Source: CAYOXM01 sp964407925 (lineage in GTDB: Bacteria > Patescibacteriota > Patescibacteriia > SG8-24). From it: DNA of 17,075 nt. Of the stretch, positions 11,529-17,075 are shown piece by piece; the first letter of the stretch is position 1, and each line of letters begins with the position of its first letter. Where the stretch lies: NCBI GenBank assembly GCA_964407925.1, contig CAYOXM010000025.1, forward strand, positions 1 to 17,075, in the 5' to 3' direction. The notes beneath the pieces were generated by a model. It ran no database searches, was not told where the DNA came from, and saw nothing but the letters and a program-made list of their open reading frames with translations. Position numbers and translations under genes: made by a program.

Positions 11529-13505
11529 TTACATGGGGCGGCAGGCCTTCGCGACGCCGAGCTCTTCCATCTTTTCGAGATACGCCACGACGGCATGGAC
11601 GTAGGCGGCATGACTCCAGACGAGCGGCGTCGCGGAGAGCGGCGCGCCCGTCGTCGGGTGTACCTGCTCGGGAAGGACGCCGGAGGGGAGCGCGCGGTCG
11701 ACGACCCATTGGAAGATGTCCTTCACCGCCTTCAGGTCGTCCTCGGACTTCGCGTCGCGGATGAGGAACTCGGTGTGCCAGAGCGTCGTGATGATCCACG
11801 GGTTCGGATGCGCCGCGTCGACGCGGAAGTACTTGTCGTCCTCGTAGCGGGCGAGGCCGCCGATCGGCGACGTCCACCAGAGGTCGCGGTCGCAACGGTT
11901 GGCGCAGTCGATGATGAACGGGTCGTCGACGGGCATGACGTCGAACGCCATGAGCCCGTAGAACGAGCTCGCGTCGGTGCGGCGGTCGTCGCGCCGGTTC
12001 CCGGCGTCGTCGAATTTCACCGATTTCAGCAGTTTCATGTCGGAGCGGTCGACGAGATGGCGGTCGATGGCTTCGCGCACTTCGTCCGCAGCGGCCTTGT
12101 AGGTTTTCGCTTCCTTCTGCTTGCCGAGGAGGTCGGCGAATTTCGCCGCCGCGTCGAGGCCGCCGACGACGGACGCGGCCGTGTACGTCGAGACGGCGCG
12201 GTGCTCTTCCCACAAGTCGTAGGAGTGGAGCGGCAGCCCGTCCTTCTCGTGCCGGTACGTGACGAGGAAGTTCGCCGCCTTCTTGATGAACGAGTTGTAG
12301 ATGTCCTCGACGAACTCGATGTCGCGCGACGACTCGTAATAGATCCAGAGCGCGTAGAGCATGATCGAAGTCTCGTCTTCCTGAATCGGCAGCACCTCGT
12401 GATGCTCCTCGACCCAGGGATGCCAGGACGAGCCGAGCGAGCCGTCGGCGAGGTACTTGTGCATCAGGTAGCCGTCCTCGGTGACGAGACGGCACTGGAA
12501 CTCGAAGTAGCGGCGGGCGATGTCCCAGTAGCCGGCCTTGGCGAAGGTGAGCGCGGCGAACGCGGCGTCGCGCGGCCAGACGTAGGCGTACGTGTCCTTG
12601 CCGTGCTGGAGCATGTCCGAGTCGCTCGACGCGATGATGGCCCCGCGGTTGTCGGCGTGCGCGCGCATGACGAGGAGCGACGTCTTGAAGAGCGCGACCT
12701 GCGCGTCGTTCAGGCCGTGGAACGTGTATTTCTGCTTGTTCACCCACGCCTTCCAGAAATCCATCGTCGTCTGGAACAGGTGCTCCGGCGTGCGCTTTTC
12801 GACGTCGTCGTTGAGCGCCACGAGCTCTTCGAGCGTCGGCGCGGCGACCATCCAGTACCAGCCTTCGTGCGATCCTCCCGCGCGCACGGTGCAGCTGAAC
12901 GCGGCGGAGGAGTCGACGCGGCCGTGCTCGATGGGGTTGCCGGAGAGGTGGCCGTCGTCGGCGTCCTTCCACGTGCCCTCAAGGCCGGCGTAGCGCGTCA
13001 TGCCGACTGAGAACTCGCTCATCTCGTGGCCGTCGACGACGCCGTTGAACAGGAACATGCGCGCGCCGCGGTAATGGATGAGCGCGCGGCGTTTGGGGTA
13101 GTAGAACGACGTGACGCCGTGCGTGTACGCGCCGACCTCGAGGTCGTTGTGGAAGATCACGCGGAAGTCGCGGACGCGGTCGGCCAGGTTGTCGATCGTC
13201 ATCTTGCGGATGAAGACGTTCGACTCGTTGTAGACGAAGTCGTGGAACGTCAGGCGAAGTCCGAGGCCGCGGTGCGTCGCGACGCTCCTGCCGACGAGCG
13301 TCTCGGGGAGGTAGGTGACGGCGACGTCCCAGCCGGATTCGTCGAGCCAGTGCATCGCGCCGTCGACGAAGACGCCGACGCGCTGCGGTCGGCCGTTCGC
13401 GTGATTCTCGAGGCCGACCCTTTCGAAATAGACGTCGCGCACGAAGGCGTGCTCGTCGATGCCGATGAGCAGGTTGCCGTTACCGAGTACGAGGCTTCGT
13501 GGCAT
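11529..13505 (-). CDS. glycoside hydrolase family 15 protein (glucoamylase/trehalase-like)
   Basis: A 658-residue GH15 enzyme of the prokaryotic type: an N-terminal beta-sandwich domain (about 1-260) followed by an (alpha/alpha)6 barrel (about 265-650). Visible barrel landmarks are YAYVWPRDAAFAALTF (306-321), HHEVLPIQEDETSIML (368-383), HSYDLWEEHRAVSTYT (427-442, containing the general acid Glu433 or 434) and LPSGVLPEQVHPTTG (606-620, with the catalytic base Glu613). Such enzymes release glucose from alpha-glucans; related ones split trehalose. No signal peptide is seen, so it should act inside the cell, for example on stored glycogen. The ribosome-binding site is AAGGA before the ATG at 13505. 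It follows the GT4-GH57-DUF5752 group but is separated by a terminator, so it may have its own promoter. Confidence 0.92.
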   Translation of the reverse strand: MPRSLVLGNGNLLIGIDEHAFVRDVYFERVGLENHANGRPQRVGVFVDGAMHWLDESGWDVAVTYLPETLVGRSVATHRGLGLRLTFHDFVYNESNVFIRKMTIDNLADRVRDFRVIFHNDLEVGAYTHGVTSFYYPKRRALIHYRGARMFLFNGVVDGHEMSEFSVGMTRYAGLEGTWKDADDGHLSGNPIEHGRVDSSAAFSCTVRAGGSHEGWYWMVAAPTLEELVALNDDVEKRTPEHLFQTTMDFWKAWVNKQKYTFHGLNDAQVALFKTSLLVMRAHADNRGAIIASSDSDMLQHGKDTYAYVWPRDAAFAALTFAKAGYWDIARRYFEFQCRLVTEDGYLMHKYLADGSLGSSWHPWVEEHHEVLPIQEDETSIMLYALWIYYESSRDIEFVEDIYNSFIKKAANFLVTYRHEKDGLPLHSYDLWEEHRAVSTYTAASVVGGLDAAAKFADLLGKQKEAKTYKAAADEVREAIDRHLVDRSDMKLLKSVKFDDAGNRRDDRRTDASSFYGLMAFDVMPVDDPFIIDCANRCDRDLWWTSPIGGLARYEDDKYFRVDAAHPNPWIITTLWHTEFLIRDAKSEDDLKAVKDIFQWVVDRALPSGVLPEQVHPTTGAPLSATPLVWSHAAYVHAVVAYLEKMEELGVAKACRPM

Positions 13506-13533
13506 GGTACGTCCTTAATGCCCGTAGCATACC

Positions 13534-13563
13534 AAAAAGAGGGGCGGCTCTGCCACCCCTCTT
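13534..13563 (-). terminator. terminator of the GT4-GH57-DUF5752 unit
   Basis: On the minus strand AAGAGGGG (13556-13563) pairs with CCCCTCTT (13537-13544) around an 11-base loop, and the T-run extends to 13534. It starts 12 bases after the stop of the DUF5752-like gene. Confidence 0.82.
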
Positions 13564-13575
13564 CATATGCGTACG

Positions 13576-14103
13576 TCAGCCCTTCAAAAGCCTGCTCCAG
13601 ACGGAGCCTTTCGTTTCCGCCTTTTTCGCCTTGGCGGCGGGCACGGCCTTCTTCGCCTTCACGACGCGCTTCTTCGGCGCAGTAAGCGTGACGGCCGCGG
13701 TTACCGTGACGGGGGACGAGGTCGCGGATTCCGCGGCGGACGCCGGTGCCGTTTCGACGGCAGCGGGCGCTGCTTCTGCGGCCGGGGCGGGCGTCAGTGC
13801 GGCGCGGAGTTCGCTCACGCGGCGCGTCGTCATCGTGTGCGTCGCCGCCTGCGTGCGCAGGAGGCGGAGTTTCGCGGCGAGCGTCGCGTCGCCGATCACC
13901 TCGTCGACCCAGCAGGCGAGGTCGTTCTTCCCGGGGTTCACATGGTGGACGAACTGCTCCTCGGTCATCGCGCCGAGGACGGCGGCGAGTTCCTCGAGGT
14001 TCTTCGCGACCGCGCCGTGCGAGAACCAGAAGGCCTTCCACTCTTCAGCGACGCTCGCGAGCAGCGCCGACGCCTCCTCGTTCGTGAGTTTACGCGTGTG
14101 CAT
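13576..14103 (-). CDS. DUF5752-like protein with Ala/Pro/Lys-rich tail
   Basis: A 175-residue protein. Residues about 8-85 resemble the DUF5752 family: WKAFWFSHGAVAKNLEELAAVL (22-43), then FVHHVNPGKNDLACWVDEVIGDATLA (51-76), whose HVN..KND...W...V.GD pattern is diagnostic. The family's function is not known to me. It is often seen near GH57 and glycosyltransferase genes in archaea and CPR bacteria. Residues 103-165 are a low-complexity Ala/Pro/Thr tail ending in a basic AKKA-type stretch resembling histone-H1-like tails, then SVWSRLLKG. The tail could bind nucleic acid or an acidic polymer, or be a flexible linker; this is inference. The ATG overlaps the end of the GH57 gene by 14 bases, so translation is coupled. 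Confidence 0.78.
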   Translation of the reverse strand: MHTRKLTNEEASALLASVAEEWKAFWFSHGAVAKNLEELAAVLGAMTEEQFVHHVNPGKNDLACWVDEVIGDATLAAKLRLLRTQAATHTMTTRRVSELRAALTPAPAAEAAPAAVETAPASAAESATSSPVTVTAAVTLTAPKKRVVKAKKAVPAAKAKKAETKGSVWSRLLKG

Positions 14104-15301
14104 AGTTCGTGGCTTTAAGACGGAGTTTCATGTCGTGAATGACGTTCATGTAGGAAACGAAGGCGTCGTGCGGGCTCTCGTACGGGTTGAAGTACTTGTG
14201 GACGTCGCCGTCCGAGAACCACTTGGTGCACATGTAGTAGAAATGGTCGCTCGTCGTGAGCCTGCGCCAGTCCTCGAGGAGCGTCGCGTCGCCGGAACGC
14301 TTCACCTCGTCCTCGAGCGCGTATGCCGCGCGGAGCGCCGATTCCTGCATCGCGTTGGAGCGCCAGGCGGAGAGGTCGCGCTCGATGTCGGCCCAAGAGA
14401 CCGGCAGGTGCACGTCGAGTTCCGCGACCGGCGGGAACATCGCGATGGCCTCGGACGGCGTGACGAACCCGTTGTCCGGATGACGCAGGATTTCCGCGGG
14501 GAGCGCGTCGAGGAAGGAAAAGATCCCGGTCTCCGCCCACTGGTGCTCGCCGAACGTCTCGTAGTCCATGAACAGGTTGACCAGCTGGCCGTTGCCGTTC
14601 ACCGCGTCCACCCAGCGGGCGAACTTCGGCGCGGTGAGCGGCCACTCCGGCCAGTCCCGGTTCGAGAACCGGAAGGCGATGTCGTCGGAGAGGCGGTAAT
14701 GCTTGAGGAGCAGCGCGGTTTTCGCGCACCCTTTCGGGCGGTAGACGAAGCCGGGGGAGCGCCAGTCGAGGACGCGGTCGGCACCCTCCGCGAGTATACC
14801 AGAAAAACCCATCTCCTCCACGTCCCGCGCGATCTCGTTGCTGTAGACGAGTTCGGTGTTCCTGAACACCTTCGGCGTCACGCCGAAGAGTTCGTTCAGT
14901 CGACGGACGTGGTTCGTCACCTGATCGCGGAATTCCCGTTTCGAGTAGAGCGCCGAGAGCGAATGGTGCGAGGTCTCGGCCAGCAGTTCCGCGCGGCCGG
15001 TGGCGAAGAGCCGCCGGAACGACTCGAGGACGTCGGGCGCGAACGCGGCGAACTGGTCGAGTGCAGTTCCTGAAATCGAATAGCTGACGCGGAATTCCGG
15101 ATGCCGCTCGAGCAGCGCGAGCATCGTCGCGTTCGCGGGGAGGTAGCATTTCTCGGCGACCTTGCGCATGATGCGGCCGTTGTTCAGGTTCGACGCCGAA
15201 CGGTCGCCGAAGTAGCCGCGGTCTTCGCCGATGTCGAAAATTCCGTACGGTTTCACGCGGTACGGCTGGTGCACTTGGAAGTAGAAACAGACCTTGGGCA
15301 T
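14090..15301 (-). CDS. glycoside hydrolase family 57 protein (alpha-amylase type)
   Basis: A 403-residue GH57 enzyme. The conserved regions appear in order: HQPYR (11-15), LLAETSHHSL (106-115), FRNTELVYSNEIA (146-158, with the probable nucleophile Glu150) and LFMDYETFGEHQ (243-254, with the probable acid/base Asp246). It has the short build of alpha-amylase-like members and not that of the larger branching enzymes. A role in alpha-glucan turnover is likely. No signal peptide is seen. The start at 15301 gives the family N-terminus MPKVCFYFQVHQPYR and lies 4 bases after the GT4 stop. A start at 15334 would add 11 residues and overlap GT4. There is no strong ribosome-binding site, which fits translational coupling to GT4. 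Confidence 0.92.
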   Translation of the reverse strand: MPKVCFYFQVHQPYRVKPYGIFDIGEDRGYFGDRSASNLNNGRIMRKVAEKCYLPANATMLALLERHPEFRVSYSISGTALDQFAAFAPDVLESFRRLFATGRAELLAETSHHSLSALYSKREFRDQVTNHVRRLNELFGVTPKVFRNTELVYSNEIARDVEEMGFSGILAEGADRVLDWRSPGFVYRPKGCAKTALLLKHYRLSDDIAFRFSNRDWPEWPLTAPKFARWVDAVNGNGQLVNLFMDYETFGEHQWAETGIFSFLDALPAEILRHPDNGFVTPSEAIAMFPPVAELDVHLPVSWADIERDLSAWRSNAMQESALRAAYALEDEVKRSGDATLLEDWRRLTTSDHFYYMCTKWFSDGDVHKYFNPYESPHDAFVSYMNVIHDMKLRLKATNYAHA

Positions 15302-15305
15302 AGGC

Positions 15306-16514
15306 TCAGGCCGGTACGACGGCGAGGTCTGCATAGAGCGCGTCGAGCTTTTCCGCGGCGGCGTCCCACGTCACGTGCGGGAGCGAGAGCGCCTGCCGCG
15401 CGGCGAGTTCGCGCGCGTGCTCGCGGCGGAACAGCGTCCCGAGGATGAGGTCCGCGGTTTTCCGCGTGTCCCAGAAGTCCACCTGCAGCGCGTCGGGGAG
15501 GACCTCCTTCACGCCCGATTGGCTGCTCACGATCACCGGCGTTCCCTGCTGGACCGCCTCGAGCGCGGTGATGCCGAACGGTTCGGAGACCGACGGCAGC
15601 ACGTAGAGGTCGGCCATCTGGTAGAGCCGGTCGACGTCCGCGCCGCGGCGGAAGCCGGTGAAGATGACGTGTTCGGCGATGCCCATCGCGGCGGCTTCCT
15701 GGATGACCTGCCGTTCCATGTCGCCCGCGCCGGCGACGACGAAGAGCACGTCCTTCTCGCGTTCGAGCACGAGCTTCGCCGTGCGCAGGAACCAGTCCGG
15801 CCCCTTTTGCACGGTGAGCCGGCCGAGGAACAGGATGATGCGGTAGTGGTCGGCGAGCTTGCTCTTGGGGAAGAGCGCCGCGCCGCGCGGATCGACGCCG
15901 TTGTGCACGACGCTGACCTTTCGCTCGGGGATGCCGTAGTGGCGGACGACCGTGCCCTTGGTGTAGTTGCTCACCGAGACGACGCGGCTCGCCGCGTGCA
16001 TCCCCGCGCGTTCGATGTCGTAGACGTAGCGGTTCACCTCGCCGTTCGCCGTGCGGTCGAATTCGGTGGCGTGCACGTGCGAGACGAGCGGCTTGCCCGA
16101 TGCCGCCGCCGCGGCCATGCCCGCGGGGAAGGAAAGCCAGTCGTGCGCGTGGATCACGTCGTGATCGATTGTTTTCGCGAGTTCCCTCGCTTTCTCGGCG
16201 TAGCGGCCCGTTTCCTCGTACAGGTCCTGGCCGTAGAGTTTCGCGAGCTCGGGCGGGAGCGCGTCCATCAGCACGCGGTAGCGGCTGTCGGTGACGTACC
16301 CGGCGAGGAGCGAGTTCACCGCCTTCACGCGCATCCGCGGGTCGTCGGCGAACACCATGTCCATGTAGTCGACATGCAGGTCGAGGCGGCGGGGGAGCAC
16401 GAAAGTCACCTCGTGCCCTTTCCTGCTCAGGGCTTTCGTGAGCCCGAGGCAGGCGGTGCCGAGGCCGCCGCTGTTAAACGGCGGGAACTCCCAGCCGAAC
16501 ATCAGTATGCGCAT
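15306..16514 (-). CDS. glycosyltransferase family 4 protein (glycogen-synthase-like)
   Basis: A 402-residue GT-B enzyme. The N-terminal domain opens MRILMFGWEFPPFNSGGLG (the GGLG at 16-19 resembles the donor-binding loop of glycogen/starch synthases) and contains HDVIHAHDWLSFPAG (118-132). The C-terminal domain contains LFLGRLTVQKG (229-238) and SEPFGITALE (310-319), with the E-x7-E pair Glu311/Glu319. Given GH57 and GH15 downstream, it probably builds or extends an alpha-glucan from a sugar nucleotide. Trehalose or other glycoside synthesis cannot be excluded. The start at 16514 has GGAAGG about 7 bases upstream. The ORF to 16571 adds residues outside the family. An extended -10, TGCTATGCT (16544-16552, minus strand), may be its promoter. 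Confidence 0.92.
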   Translation of the reverse strand: MRILMFGWEFPPFNSGGLGTACLGLTKALSRKGHEVTFVLPRRLDLHVDYMDMVFADDPRMRVKAVNSLLAGYVTDSRYRVLMDALPPELAKLYGQDLYEETGRYAEKARELAKTIDHDVIHAHDWLSFPAGMAAAAASGKPLVSHVHATEFDRTANGEVNRYVYDIERAGMHAASRVVSVSNYTKGTVVRHYGIPERKVSVVHNGVDPRGAALFPKSKLADHYRIILFLGRLTVQKGPDWFLRTAKLVLEREKDVLFVVAGAGDMERQVIQEAAAMGIAEHVIFTGFRRGADVDRLYQMADLYVLPSVSEPFGITALEAVQQGTPVIVSSQSGVKEVLPDALQVDFWDTRKTADLILGTLFRREHARELAARQALSLPHVTWDAAAEKLDALYADLAVVPA

Positions 16515-16543
16515 GGGTCGCCTTCCATATATAAAGCGGCTTG

Positions 16544-16552
16544 AGCATAGCA
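16544..16552 (-). promoter_or_regulatory. possible extended -10 promoter of the GT4-GH57-DUF5752 unit
   Basis: On the minus strand TGC followed by TATGCT (-10 at 16544-16549). No convincing -35 lies at the right distance. The predicted leader is about 23 bases. A TATATA run at 16528-16533 is an alternative but lies too close to the start. Confidence 0.35.
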
Positions 16553-16578
16553 TTTTTCGACCCGCCGGCACAGAAGCG

Positions 16579-16602
16579 AAAACCGCCCTGGCGGGCGGTT
16601 TT
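16579..16602. terminator. gyrB: terminator of gyrB
   Basis: AAAACCGCCC (16579-16588) and GGGCGGTTTT (16593-16602) form a perfect 10-bp stem with loop TGGC, starting 7 bases after the gyrB stop. The symmetrical A and T runs allow action in both directions. Confidence 0.85.
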
Positions 16603-16609
16603 CCGACGG

Positions 16610-17075
16610 TCAGATGTCGAGATTCTTCACGGATTTCGCGTGGGTCTGGATGAAGCGCTTGCGCGGTTCCACCTCGTTGCCCATCAGGACGTCGAAGACG
16701 CTGTCGGCCTTCTCCGCGTCCTCGATCATGACCTTCTTCATGACGCGGGTCGCGGGATCCATGGTCGTTTCCCAGAGCTGTTCGGCGTTCATTTCTCCGA
16801 GACCCTTGTAGCGCTGGATCGTGACGCCGGCGACGCTCGTGACTTCGCCGCCCTCGCCTTCGACCTCTTCCTCGATCGGCGCCGGTCCGCCCTTCTTCGC
16901 CGCCTTCTCCGCGCGCGCCGCCTTCGCGTTCTCCTTTTTCGCCCGGAATTCCTCGACGGCCGCGTCGCGCTCGGCCTCGGTGAAGGCGTAGCGGAACTCC
17001 TTGCCGACGCTGATGCGGTAGAGCGGCGGCTGGCCGATGAACAGGTGGCCCTCGGTGATGAGGCGGGGGAAGTAA
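16610..17075 (-). CDS. gyrB: DNA gyrase subunit B, C-terminal part (5' end cut by window)
   Basis: The visible 154 residues are the end of GyrB, the ATPase subunit of the topoisomerase that introduces negative supercoils. The fragment opens YFPRLITEGHLFIGQPPLYRI, the end of the TOPRIM domain, and closes with IQRYKGLGEMNAEQLWETTMDP, RKRFIQTHAKSVKNLDI and the stop TGA, the canonical C-terminal tail. Between them, about residues 40-85 of the fragment, is a Lys/Ala- then Glu/Gly-rich charged insert (AKKENAKAARAEKAAKKGG...EEEVEGEGGE). ParE is the alternative, but the LWETTMDP tail fits GyrB better. The gene ends at a strong terminator, 96 bases before the start of the GT4 gene. Confidence 0.93.
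   Translation of the reverse strand, partial: YFPRLITEGHLFIGQPPLYRISVGKEFRYAFTEAERDAAVEEFRAKKENAKAARAEKAAKKGGPAPIEEEVEGEGGEVTSVAGVTIQRYKGLGEMNAEQLWETTMDPATRVMKKVMIEDAEKADSVFDVLMGNEVEPRKRFIQTHAKSVKNLDI

Noticed and set aside
11517..13010. Plus-strand ORF of 497 codons opposite GH15
   Set aside because: Antisense shadow without motifs; the minus-strand frame has the full GH15 signature.
13499..16544. Plus-strand ORFs 13499-15073 and 15294-16544
   Set aside because: Both are antisense to the DUF5752/GH57 and GT4 genes, with repetitive Arg/Val composition and no recognisable family.
1..17075. tRNA, rRNA, CRISPR arrays, transposases, prophage genes, replication origin
   Set aside because: Read for on both strands; nothing with the expected sequence or structure was found by eye.

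Overview
The window looks like a chromosomal segment of a high-GC member of the Patescibacteria (Candidate Phyla Radiation), most likely of the Parcubacteria type. This is inferred from gene content and not from a marker-gene search. The supporting signs are a VirB2-like small pilin with two membrane helices, a two-domain ThyX-like protein with altered motifs, a Cys-rich surface protein built on a papain/C39-like fold, a DUF5752-like protein beside GH57 and GH15 enzymes, compact spacing and short proteins. TGA ends gmk, rplK, dut and gyrB, so the standard bacterial code applies and the UGA=Gly lineages (Gracilibacteria, Absconditabacteria) are unlikely. GC content is clearly high by eye but was not computed. 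Because of it, many long antisense ORFs exist that are not genes.

Layout. (1) 1-2332: minus-strand thyX-like gene, cut by the left edge, then a small membrane protein and a pterin-4a-carbinolamine-dehydratase-like gene (one minus-strand unit). This unit is divergent from plus-strand gmk across a compact double promoter. (2) 2333-4440: gmk, a two-way terminator, then minus-strand dcd -> VirB2-like pilin -> dut. dcd, dut and the thyX-like gene would together give dCTP -> dUTP -> dUMP -> dTMP. (3) 4441-9400: the translation/transcription block secE-nusG ... rplK-rplA, all minus strand. Its usual order is interrupted by two plus-strand genes: a three-helix membrane protein and a roughly 700-residue anchored protein with a C39-like Cys/His/Asp set. 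(4) 9400-11400: a CPBP-family membrane protease and a saccharopine-dehydrogenase-like oxidoreductase. (5) 11529-16514: a probable alpha-glucan module, GT4 glycosyltransferase -> GH57 -> DUF5752-like (all tightly spaced or overlapping), then GH15 glucoamylase-like. (6) 16610-17075: the C-terminal end of gyrB, cut by the right edge.

Most unit ends carry clear intrinsic terminators and several starts carry recognisable sigma70-type promoters. The items most worth a second look are: a pair of related hairpin-forming intergenic repeats in inverted orientation (about 3770-3838 and 5222-5310); a terminator-like hairpin inside the short secE-nusG leader just after a consensus promoter; the split ribosomal-protein block with its C39-like passenger; and two enzymes (ThyX-like, PCD-like) with substituted catalytic-motif residues. 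No tRNA, rRNA, CRISPR array, transposase or replication origin was seen. No stretch longer than 300 bases lacks a gene.
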